Assembly (NCBI GenBank): GCA_024693845.1
Contig: JAILKJ010000038.1
Location: 1-47,369, forward strand
Source: Lachnospiraceae bacterium
GTDB lineage: Bacteria; Bacillota; Clostridia; Lachnospirales; Lachnospiraceae
Direction: 5' to 3'
Length of the DNA: 47,369 bases
In this document: positions 33,729-41,731 of the stretch, one piece after another
Numbering within the stretch: position 1 is the stretch's first letter
Layout of the letters: the number at the start of each line of letters is the position of its first letter
The notes under the pieces: generated by a model
Told to the model about the DNA's origin: nothing
The model's database searches: none
The model's input: only the letters and a program-made list of their open reading frames with translations
Translations under genes and position numbers: made by a program

Positions 33729-36700
33729 ATGCTAAGCTTAACGGCACCGCTTGCGGAGCTTGCATTTTTTCAAGATGCCCAGAGAAAACTGAAAAAGGCT
33801 CAGAGCGTATCCATCAGCGGTCTGTCCGATGCCCAGAAGGCGCATATGATCGCGGCTTTCTCGGATCCCTATGGCAGCCGTGTGGTGCTGACCCACAGCA
33901 AGATCGCAGCCGTCAGGCTCTATGAAGATCTTCTGTTTTTCGAGCAGCCCGCCATGCTTCTGGAAGCGAAGGATTACATTTTTTTCCAGGCGGATCTGTC
34001 GGGACAGGATACGATCCGAAAGCGCTTGCAGTGCTATCGCAGGATCTTAGAGGGTGGCCCCGTGACCATCGTCACCACCATCGATACGCTTATGGCGCCC
34101 CTCCAGCCTTTGGAGCTGATGCAAAATAGCACCTTTGAAGCGCAGATCGGTAGCATTGTGGAGATGGCTGCGGTTTCGGAGAAACTGGTACGGATGGGCT
34201 ATGAAAAAAGTGACCAGGCCAGAGAGCCGGGTCAGTTTTCAGTCAGGGGAGGCATCCTTGATGTCTTTGACATGACGGAGGAAAACCCGGTGCGTATCGA
34301 GCTTTGGGGAGATGAGGTGGAGAGCATCCGCCGTTTTGACGTCTATTCCCAGAGATCCATTCAGAATCTGGAGCAGATCCGGATCTATCCCGCCACAGAG
34401 ATGATCCTGACAGGGGCCATGAAACGCAAGGGCCTTGAGGCTGTCAAAAAGGATGCCGAAAAGCAGGCCGCACTTTTGAAAAAGAATGGTGACATCGAAT
34501 CCTCGGCCAGGATCCTTAGGCAGGCAAAAGAGCTGTCGGAGCAGATCGAGGAGTTTGGGATGATGGCAAACCTGGACAGCTACATGTCCTATTTCTGCCC
34601 TGAGACAGACGACTTCTTTTCCCTGTTTGATGATAAAGATCTTCTGGTGATCATCGATGAGCCTGCCAGAGCCGCGGAGCATTTAAAGGCGGTGGAGGCG
34701 GAGTTTCGCGAAAGTCAGGTAAACCGCCTTGAGAAGGGTATGTCTCTGCCGGGTCAGGCTTCTCTTTTGTATGATGAAAAACGGGTCATGGCCATGATCG
34801 AAAAGCAGCGCCTCCTGGAGCTTTCGACCCTGGGCCTGCCCTCCTCCATCGGCAAGCTGAAGGAAAGCTTCGGCGCCGGCGGAAAGAGTATCGGTTCCTT
34901 CCACAACAGCTTTGAGGTACTGATCGGTGACCTGAAAAAATACCACAAGAATAAATACAGGACCATCCTTTTATCCCCTTCTGCCACCAGGGCGAAGAGA
35001 CTTGCGGCGGACATTTTTGACAATGATCTGCCTGCGTACTATAAGGATGTCGATCACCTGCCCGCCCCCGGCGAGATCATGGTCAGCTGCGGTCAGATCT
35101 CCAAGGGCTTTGAATATCCGGCCATCGGTCTTGCGGTCATCACCGAGAGTGACATCTTCGGGGGACCCAAGAAGCCTCATCGCGCCAGAAAGCGGTATGA
35201 GGGAGAAAAGATCCGTTCTCTGGACCAGCTCAAACCCGGGGATTATGTGGTCCACGAGGGTCATGGCGTAGGCGTGTACCGCGGCATCGAGAAGATCGAG
35301 CGGGGCGGTGTCGTCAAGGATTACATGAAGGTGGAATATGCCCAGGGCTCCAATCTCTATGTGCCCGCCACCGGCTTTGATGTGATCATGAAGTATGCGG
35401 CTTCCGACGCCGAGAAGAAGCCGAAGATCAATAAGCTGGGTACCCAGGAGTGGGAAAAGACCACTGCCAGAGTCAAGAGTGCGGTTGAACTGGTGGCCAA
35501 GGATCTGGTGGCCCTTTATGCTGCCAGAAATCAGAAAAAGGGTTTTGAATTCGAGAAGGATACGGTCTGGCAGAAAGAGTTTGAGGAGCTGTTTCCCTAC
35601 GAAGAGACCAGGGATCAGCTGGATGCCATAGAGGCTACAAAGCGGGATATGGAATCGTCGAAGATTATGGACCGTCTGATCTGCGGGGATGTGGGCTTCG
35701 GCAAAACGGAGATCGCCATCCGTGCGGCCTTTAAGGCGGTGCAGGATGAAAAGCAGGTGGCGATCCTGGTGCCCACCACGATCCTGGCCCAGCAGCATTA
35801 CGAGACCTTTTCCCAGAGGATGAAGGACTACCCTGTCAGGGTGGCCATGCTTTCCCGTTTCCAGACCACGGCCCAGAATAAAAAGACCATCGAGGATCTT
35901 CGAAAGGGCATGGTGGATATCGTGATCGGAACCCACAGACTGCTGTCTGCGGATGTCACTTTTAAGGATCTGGGACTTCTGGTGGTGGATGAGGAGCAGC
36001 GTTTCGGCGTCACTCATAAGGAAAAGATCAAGCAGATGAAGGATACGGTGGACGTGCTGACACTGTCTGCAACGCCCATTCCCAGGACCCTGCATATGGG
36101 CCTTTCCGGCGTCAGGGATCTGAGCGTTTTGGAGGAGCCCCCCATCGACCGTATGCCCATCCAGACCTTTGTCATGGAAGAAAATGACGAGATGGTCCGG
36201 GAGGCGATCCACCGTGAGGTGGCCCGGGGCGGTCAGGTTTACTATGTATATAACAGGATAGCCACCATAGCCGAGGCGGCAGCCAGGATCCAGGAGCTGG
36301 CCGAGGATGTGACGGTGGCCTATGCCCACGGCAGGATGAAGGAGAGCCAGCTGGAGCGGATCATGTATGATTTCGTCCAGGGAAATATCGACGTGCTGGT
36401 TTCTACAACCATCATCGAAACGGGTCTCGATATCCCCAACGTCAACACCTTGATCGTCCACGACTCCGATCAGATGGGACTTTCCCAGCTCTATCAGCTG
36501 CGGGGACGTGTGGGAAGATCCAATCGAGGGGCATACGCATTTTTGATGTATAAAAGAGACAAGCTCCTTCGGGAGGTGGCTGAGAAAAGGCTGGCCGCGA
36601 TCCGTGAGTTCACATCCCTGGGCAGCGGTATCCGTATTGCCATGCGGGATCTGGAGATCCGGGGTGCGGGGACGATGCTGGGAAAAGTGCAGCACGGACA

Positions 36701-37259
36701 TCTGGAAGCAGTGGGATATGATCTGTATCTGAAAATGCTCTCCCGTGCCGTGAAGGCAGCGGGCAACGGCGAAGAGGAGGATACTGAGCGGGCAACGGCC
36801 ACGGCGGATATGGATGTGGATGCCTTCATCCCCGAGGATTACATCCTGAACGAAGCCCAGAAGCTGGATATCTACAAGAGGATCGCAGCCATCGAAAGCA
36901 GGGAAGAGAGCGAGGATATGCGTTCCGAGCTTTTAGACCGCTTCGGCAAGCTTCCCATGCCGGTGGAGAATTTGCTGAGAGTGGCACTTTTGCGTCAGAG
37001 TGTAACGTCGGTATTCGTAAATGAGATCGTCGGTAAAAAAGACCGGCTGACATTTTTCATGGATCCCAGAGCACAGATCAGGACAGAGAATATTGAGTTT
37101 CTGCTGGATGACTTCCACGGAAGTTTGCGATTGCAAACCCGGGGTAAACCGGCCTTTATCCTGGAGCTGGAGCCCAAGGGGATCAGCCCCTACGATGAGC
37201 AGCAGCTACTGGAGGCCGCAGAGAGACTTGCGGAGCGGATGAGGATGCGGTTACTTTGA
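33729..37259 (+). CDS. mfd: Transcription-repair coupling factor
   Basis: The 1176-residue protein displaces stalled RNA polymerase and recruits the excision-repair UvrA complex. The N-terminal UvrB-like module (about 1-350) includes GQFSVRGGILDVFDM, the RNA-polymerase-interacting (CarD-like) region near 495-560 includes KPGDYVVHEGHGVGVYRGIE, and the helicase core begins near 610. Walker A is GDVGFGKTEIA near 654-664, the DEEQ box is VVDEEQRFG, the TLSATPIPRTL motif is present, and DIPNVNTLIVHDSDQMGLSQ and QLRGRVGRS complete the SF2 motifs. The C-terminal TRCF domain (about 1010-1110) is complete. The length is normal. ATG 33729 follows GGAG by 11 bases and pth by 3 bases. Confidence 0.97.
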   Translation: MLSLTAPLAELAFFQDAQRKLKKAQSVSISGLSDAQKAHMIAAFSDPYGSRVVLTHSKIAAVRLYEDLLFFEQPAMLLEAKDYIFFQADLSGQDTIRKRLQCYRRILEGGPVTIVTTIDTLMAPLQPLELMQNSTFEAQIGSIVEMAAVSEKLVRMGYEKSDQAREPGQFSVRGGILDVFDMTEENPVRIELWGDEVESIRRFDVYSQRSIQNLEQIRIYPATEMILTGAMKRKGLEAVKKDAEKQAALLKKNGDIESSARILRQAKELSEQIEEFGMMANLDSYMSYFCPETDDFFSLFDDKDLLVIIDEPARAAEHLKAVEAEFRESQVNRLEKGMSLPGQASLLYDEKRVMAMIEKQRLLELSTLGLPSSIGKLKESFGAGGKSIGSFHNSFEVLIGDLKKYHKNKYRTILLSPSATRAKRLAADIFDNDLPAYYKDVDHLPAPGEIMVSCGQISKGFEYPAIGLAVITESDIFGGPKKPHRARKRYEGEKIRSLDQLKPGDYVVHEGHGVGVYRGIEKIERGGVVKDYMKVEYAQGSNLYVPATGFDVIMKYAASDAEKKPKINKLGTQEWEKTTARVKSAVELVAKDLVALYAARNQKKGFEFEKDTVWQKEFEELFPYEETRDQLDAIEATKRDMESSKIMDRLICGDVGFGKTEIAIRAAFKAVQDEKQVAILVPTTILAQQHYETFSQRMKDYPVRVAMLSRFQTTAQNKKTIEDLRKGMVDIVIGTHRLLSADVTFKDLGLLVVDEEQRFGVTHKEKIKQMKDTVDVLTLSATPIPRTLHMGLSGVRDLSVLEEPPIDRMPIQTFVMEENDEMVREAIHREVARGGQVYYVYNRIATIAEAAARIQELAEDVTVAYAHGRMKESQLERIMYDFVQGNIDVLVSTTIIETGLDIPNVNTLIVHDSDQMGLSQLYQLRGRVGRSNRGAYAFLMYKRDKLLREVAEKRLAAIREFTSLGSGIRIAMRDLEIRGAGTMLGKVQHGHLEAVGYDLYLKMLSRAVKAAGNGEEEDTERATATADMDVDAFIPEDYILNEAQKLDIYKRIAAIESREESEDMRSELLDRFGKLPMPVENLLRVALLRQSVTSVFVNEIVGKKDRLTFFMDPRAQIRTENIEFLLDDFHGSLRLQTRGKPAFILELEPKGISPYDEQQLLEAAERLAERMRMRLL

Positions 37260-37344
37260 TACAAAGATCCACAGGGAGAATCCATAATCCGGTGGGCAGG
37301 ATGGATAGAGAGTTTATAAAAAGTTAGCAGGAGTAGAAAGAAAA

Positions 37345-38703
37345 ATGAACGAAGAAATGTTAGAGCAGCAAAAGAGGCGTGAACGCCAGAAGCGGATCGC
37401 CGAAATGCGCAGGGAAAAAGAGCGGCAGGAAAGGATGTTTAAACTGATCAAGATCGGTGTTCCGACCCTGGCCTTTTTGGTGTTCCTGGGTGTGGTCTTC
37501 CATTTTGTCGTAGGTTTCAGGCTCTCAGCCGAAGAGGACGAGAAGAAAAAGGAAGAGCTGGCTAAGCAGGAGGCCTATGAAAAGGAGATGGAGGAGATTC
37601 GCTCCCATCCCGACGGCGCCGGTTTTGATGTGACCATGGCCGAAGATATGAGCGCAGACGATAAGGCGCCCCAGCTTCGGGAGGGCCAGGAGGAATCTCC
37701 CCTTCTGAAGGATGCCCAGGCTGAGGAGGATCCGGGTGCTCTGCTGGGTGGCAGCGGTCAGGATCAGAGCCTGAATTCCCCGTTCATGGAGGGATTTGAC
37801 AGCAGCGTGGCGGCACTGGCGGCCCATTCCAGCGACCAGACTACCGGTTTTTCGGGAAAAGTGAGGTCCAAGTACGGTGTTTTGATGGATGCCCAGACCG
37901 GAGATATCCTGGCGATGAGAAACGCCACGGAGCGGATCTCCCCCGCATCCATGACGAAGGTGCTCACCATCCTGGTGGCAGCGGAGAATCTCCCCGATCC
38001 CGATCTGGACCGGAAGGTGGTGATCACCATCCAGGATACGGATTATTCCTACAGCAACGACTGTAGTGCGGTGGGCTTTTCTGTGGATGAGATCGTAACG
38101 GTACGGGATCTCTTTTACGGGACCATCCTTCCTTCGGGGGGTGATGCGGCCCATGCTCTGGCAGTGTATATAGCTGGTTCCATGGAGGAATTTGCGGATC
38201 TGATGAATGAAAAGCTGGCGCAGATGGGACTGGCAGGCAGCGCCCACTTTACCAACAGCGTCGGACTCTATGATGAGGATCACTATTGTACGATCTACGA
38301 CATGGCCCTGATCATGGATGCGGCCATGCGCAATGACTTTTGCAAAGAGGTGCTTTCAGCCCATACCTATACCACTTCCAAGACCATGCAGCATCCCGAG
38401 GGGATCACCATCTCCAACTGGTTCTTGCGCCGCATTGAGGATAAGGACAGCGGCGGTCTTGTGGTAGGTGCCAAGACAGGATATGTGGTGCAGTCCCGCA
38501 ACTGTGCGGTCAGCTATGCCACCAATGCCACAGGCCATCCCTTCATCCTTGCAACGGCAACGGCACCCGGCGGATGGAAGTGCATTCACGACCATGTGAG
38601 GATCTACAAAGCCTTCTTTGACGGCGGCGGATTCTCCCCTGATGAGATCGCCGATGCGCCGGAAGATGACGAAGAAAAAGAAGCCGATGAAGGAGAAGAT
38701 TAA
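37345..38703 (+). CDS. Membrane-anchored D-alanyl-D-alanine carboxypeptidase (S11, PBP5-like)
   Basis: This 452-residue penicillin-binding protein trims the terminal D-Ala of wall stem peptides. Instead of a cleaved signal peptide and C-terminal amphipathic anchor, it has a charged cytoplasmic helix (residues 1-32, EMRREKERQER-like), one membrane segment (about 33-55), then an acidic linker to about 165 and the external catalytic domain (165-430). The S-x-x-K is Ser202 to Lys205 in SPASMTKVL. The second motif stands in ILPSGGDAAHALAVY, with Gly where many family members have Asn. The third is VVGAKTGYV (KTG). The tail after 430 is acidic. It follows mfd by 85 bases; AGGAG is 11 bases before ATG 37345. 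Confidence 0.89.
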   Translation: MNEEMLEQQKRRERQKRIAEMRREKERQERMFKLIKIGVPTLAFLVFLGVVFHFVVGFRLSAEEDEKKKEELAKQEAYEKEMEEIRSHPDGAGFDVTMAEDMSADDKAPQLREGQEESPLLKDAQAEEDPGALLGGSGQDQSLNSPFMEGFDSSVAALAAHSSDQTTGFSGKVRSKYGVLMDAQTGDILAMRNATERISPASMTKVLTILVAAENLPDPDLDRKVVITIQDTDYSYSNDCSAVGFSVDEIVTVRDLFYGTILPSGGDAAHALAVYIAGSMEEFADLMNEKLAQMGLAGSAHFTNSVGLYDEDHYCTIYDMALIMDAAMRNDFCKEVLSAHTYTTSKTMQHPEGITISNWFLRRIEDKDSGGLVVGAKTGYVVQSRNCAVSYATNATGHPFILATATAPGGWKCIHDHVRIYKAFFDGGGFSPDEIADAPEDDEEKEADEGED

Positions 38704-38754
38704 AAGTCGGGTATCTTTTTAAAGGTTGTCTATGGATTTTTTGACGGAATCAGG

Positions 38755-38760
38755 TATAAT
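38755..38760 (+). promoter_or_regulatory. Possible -10 box of the FN3-like secreted-protein gene
   Basis: A consensus TATAAT at 38755-38760 stands 63 bases before the gene at 38824, in the only non-coding gap of this stretch. I find no good -35 box at 16-18 bases (ATGGAT), so the promoter is incomplete or needs an activator. Confidence 0.42.
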
Positions 38761-38823
38761 GGTGAACATGGACCTATTTGTTCGTAACTGAAAATAATAA
38801 TTTATGAGAGGGAGGATTCGACT

Positions 38824-40032
38824 ATGAACAAAATGAAACGAAGTCTGGTATTGTTCGCAATGGCTCTGTCGATGGTATTCCTGGCAGGAACCCAGGATGT
38901 CAAGGCAGCTGCTTTAAAGATCACGAACTTTAAGCAGACTCAGGCAAGCACCAGTGCCGTAGCCTTTCAGGCTGAGGCAGGTACAAACGCAAGTTATTAC
39001 GGTGCCGTCCTTTACAAGGATGCACAGTGCACACAGAAAGTAAAGACAGCATATGCTGCCGGCTCTCCGGAGTTTACGGTTACCGGCCTTGATCTTGGAA
39101 CCAGCTACTGGGTAAAGATCGGTTATGGAAGTAGCAGTACAAACTGTTATGCTACAGGTAATCTTTCAACGGATGCTTTTGAGGTTATCACGGCTCCCGA
39201 TGCAGTGACCACGATCCAGTTTGTGGATGCTTCCGAGAAGACGGTCACCCTGACCTGGAATGCGGCAAAGGGCGCAGATCTTTATCTGATCGAGACCAAG
39301 GACGGAGAGTTTTTGTCCAAGACCAACAGATTTGAGCTGACCTTAAAGACCGGCAGCCAGGCGATAGTGGCTCCCGTTAAGTGTCTTTCCGACGGTACAC
39401 CCAAGGCCCTCGGCAAATATACTTCCATAAGCGGTCTTTCCACCCTGTCATCTTCCATTGCCAATGACAGCTTCGGACTGACGAAAATGACCTCCTCCGG
39501 TGTTACTATAGCAGTCGGCGGCAGTGCTGCACCGGTATACGGACAGTATTGGGAAGTAGAAGGCAAGCCTATTAAGGGCAAAGGTAAGAAGATCTCCGCT
39601 AAGGATAAGGCTCTTTATGCAAGTGTAAGTGCCAAGGTGACCAGCAATACCATGTATCAGTTCAGAGTACGTTCTTACGTGGTTCTTTCCAACGGCCAGA
39701 AGAAGTACAGCAAATGGAGCGGATACAAGTACTTCCTGCATTCCAAGGGCGGCAAGACCATTTCCGGTGAATACGGTAAGATCACCGTTAAATGGAAGAA
39801 GTTTAAGGGTTGCGACAGAGTAGTGATCAAGATGGCTACCTCCAAGAACGGCAAATACAAGAAGGTTGCTACCGTTAAGCCCGGTGCCAAGAAGGCTGTG
39901 ATCACCAAGTTCGGCAAGAAGGCTCTGCAGAGCTACAAGACTTATTATGTAAGAATTGAGTATCAGAAAAAGGTAAAAGGAAAATATAAGATAAGTGAGA
40001 TCGTAGGCAATGGCAAAGCCTGGTGCAGATGA
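38824..40032 (+). CDS. Secreted protein with fibronectin type III-like domains
   Basis: This 402-residue exported protein has a signal peptide (MNKMKRSLVLFAMALSMVFL, cleavage near the VKAAA region at about residue 29). The mature part contains beta-sandwich units resembling fibronectin type III: about 33-120 (ITNFKQTQASTSAVAFQAEA), 125-215 (TTIQFVDASEKTVTLTWNAA) and 320-400 (KITVKWKKFKGCDRVVIKMA), with a less regular stretch between them. The last part is very Lys-rich. No enzyme motif, sortase signal or cell-wall anchor is visible, so it is probably released or held by charge. GGGAGG lies 8 bases before ATG 38824. The gene sits alone between the carboxypeptidase and proS; only 26 bases separate it from proS, so the two may be co-transcribed. 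Confidence 0.78.
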   Translation: MNKMKRSLVLFAMALSMVFLAGTQDVKAAALKITNFKQTQASTSAVAFQAEAGTNASYYGAVLYKDAQCTQKVKTAYAAGSPEFTVTGLDLGTSYWVKIGYGSSSTNCYATGNLSTDAFEVITAPDAVTTIQFVDASEKTVTLTWNAAKGADLYLIETKDGEFLSKTNRFELTLKTGSQAIVAPVKCLSDGTPKALGKYTSISGLSTLSSSIANDSFGLTKMTSSGVTIAVGGSAAPVYGQYWEVEGKPIKGKGKKISAKDKALYASVSAKVTSNTMYQFRVRSYVVLSNGQKKYSKWSGYKYFLHSKGGKTISGEYGKITVKWKKFKGCDRVVIKMATSKNGKYKKVATVKPGAKKAVITKFGKKALQSYKTYYVRIEYQKKVKGKYKISEIVGNGKAWCR

Positions 40033-40058
40033 TCCGGATAGGAGATTAGAGTAAGACA

Positions 40059-41558
40059 ATGGCAGATAAGAAACTGGTAGAAGCGATTACTGCGATGGAT
40101 GTGGATTTCGCGCAGTGGTACACGGATGTGGTTAAAAAGGCAGAGCTTGTGGATTATACTTCCGTAAAGGGATGCATGGTCATTAAGCCTGCAGGTTATG
40201 CGATCTGGGAGCTGCTTCAGAAGCAGCTGGATGAGCGGTTCAAGGAAACGGGTGTGGAGAACGTATATCTTCCTTTGTTCATTCCCGAGAGCCTTCTGGA
40301 AAAAGAGAAGGACCACGTTGAGGGTTTTGCCCCCGAGGTGGCCTGGGTAACCCACGGAGGCCTTGCTCCGCTGCAGGAACGCCTTTGCGTACGACCCACA
40401 TCGGAAACGTTGTTCTGCGATTTTTATAAGAATGAGGTGCAGTCCTACCGGGATCTGCCGAAGGTGTATAACCAGTGGTGTAACGTAGTCCGCTGGGAGA
40501 AGGAAACCAGACCTTTCCTTCGCAGCCGAGAATTCCTGTGGCAGGAAGGCCATACGGCACATGCCACGGAGGAAGATGCGGAGAAGAGAACGATCCAGAT
40601 GCTGGATCTGTATGCTGACTTCTGTGAGCAGGTGCTTGCGATCCCCGTTATCAAGGGACGTAAGACGGATAAAGAGAAGTTTGCAGGTGCTAACGCGACC
40701 TATACCATCGAAGCATTGATGCATGACGGTAAGGCATTGCAGTCGGGAACCAGCCACAATTTCGGTGACGGTTTTGCGAAGGCATTTGAGATCCAGTATA
40801 CCGACAAAGAGAACAAGCTGCAGTATGTACATCAGACTTCCTGGGGTGTGACGACCAGACTGATCGGAGCCATCATCATGGTACACGGCGATGACAGCGG
40901 TCTGAAGCTTCCGCCCAGGATCGCGCCTACTCAGATCAGGATCATCCCAATCCGCCAGCAGGCAGAGGGTGTGCTGGATGCAGCCCGTGATCTGGCAGCT
41001 AAGCTGCAGGCAGTGAATGTGGATTATGCAGCCGGCGCTGCACAGGATGCTAACAGAACCCACAGCCTGGATCTTCAGCCGATTCGTGTTAAGGTAGATG
41101 ATTCCGATAAGACACCGGGCTGGAAATTCTCCGAGTGTGAGATGAGAGGTATCCCTCTTCGTATCGAGATCGGACCGAAGGATCTGGAGGCAGGTAAATG
41201 CGTCTTCGTAAGAAGAGATACCGCCGAGAAGATCGAGTGCTCCCTTGAGGATGCACCCGCCAAGGCAGCAGAGCTTCTTGTTACGATCCAGAGCGAGATG
41301 CTGGAAAGAGCAAGAACCCATCGCGACGCTCATACCTATGAGGCAAGAGATTACGATGAGTTCGTTAAGACCTTCAATGAGAAGTCCGGTTTTGTCAAAG
41401 CCATGTGGTGCGGCGATCAAGCCTGCGAGGACAAGATCAAAGAAGAACTCTCGGTTACCAGCCGTTGCATGCCCTTCAATCAGGAAACCCTGGCCGATAC
41501 CTGTGTCTGCTGCGGAAAGCCCGCTCAGAAGATGGTATACTGGGGACGTGCATACTAA
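40059..41558 (+). CDS. proS: Prolyl-tRNA synthetase, archaeal/eukaryote-like (type 3)
   Basis: This 499-residue class II synthetase attaches proline to its tRNA in the cytoplasm. It lacks the editing insertion of the common bacterial form. Motif 2 surroundings are [19 protein letters not shown] with [20 protein letters not shown], and motif 3 is [19 protein letters not shown]. The anticodon-binding domain begins near residue 290 ([11 protein letters not shown]). The C-terminal zinc-type domain has Cys residues in [10 protein letters not shown] and [10 protein letters not shown], and ends in the characteristic WGRAY with a terminal Tyr. This form is found in many Clostridia. No T-box leader is present, because only 26 bases separate it from the gene before. 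It ends at a strong terminator. Confidence 0.96.
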   Translation: MADKKLVEAITAMDVDFAQWYTDVVKKAELVDYTSVKGCMVIKPAGYAIWELLQKQLDERFKETGVENVYLPLFIPESLLEKEKDHVEGFAPEVAWVTHGGLAPLQERLCVRPTSETLFCDFYKNEVQSYRDLPKVYNQWCNVVRWEKETRPFLRSREFLWQEGHTAHATEEDAEKRTIQMLDLYADFCEQVLAIPVIKGRKTDKEKFAGANATYTIEALMHDGKALQSGTSHNFGDGFAKAFEIQYTDKENKLQYVHQTSWGVTTRLIGAIIMVHGDDSGLKLPPRIAPTQIRIIPIRQQAEGVLDAARDLAAKLQAVNVDYAAGAAQDANRTHSLDLQPIRVKVDDSDKTPGWKFSECEMRGIPLRIEIGPKDLEAGKCVFVRRDTAEKIECSLEDAPAKAAELLVTIQSEMLERARTHRDAHTYEARDYDEFVKTFNEKSGFVKAMWCGDQACEDKIKEELSVTSRCMPFNQETLADTCVCCGKPAQKMVYWGRAY

Positions 41559-41596
41559 GGGTAACGGAATAAGATGATTTATTGATTTCAACGAGG

Positions 41597-41626
41597 AAGC
41601 TGCGGCAGATGCCGCAGCTTTTCCCT
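41597..41626 (+). terminator. Rho-independent terminator of proS
   Basis: AAGCTGCGGC (41597-41606) and GCCGCAGCTT (41611-41620) form a perfect 10-pair stem with an AGAT loop, followed by TTTCCC. It isolates proS from the following surface-protein gene. Confidence 0.9.
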
Positions 41627-41647
41627 ATTGTAAGGATTTGTAATTTT

Positions 41648-41678
41648 TTAACATAAACAGGGGAATCGGTGATACAAT
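41648..41678 (+). promoter_or_regulatory. Probable promoter of the large surface-protein gene
   Basis: TTAACA (41648-41653) and TACAAT (41673-41678) are separated by 19 bases, slightly long. The -10 region, GTGATACAAT, shares GATACAAT with the promoter of the other LRR_5 gene (25947-25954). Confidence 0.48.
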
Positions 41679-41731
41679 GTCTATGTGTGATTATATCCGA
41701 ATTGAATACTAAATCCTGGGAGGTAAATGAG

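Noticed and set aside
34971-36701. Minus-strand open frame of 576 codons inside mfd
   Set aside because: It lies fully antisense to conserved mfd helicase motifs, has no ribosome site or recognisable domain, and is rich in His/Gln/Asp as expected of an antisense shadow.
40033-40058. T-box leader or other riboswitch before proS
   Set aside because: Only 26 bases separate proS from the gene before it, too short for a T-box.
39963-41591. Minus-strand open frame of 542 codons across proS
   Set aside because: It is antisense to a complete proS and includes its terminator region; the translation shows no domain.
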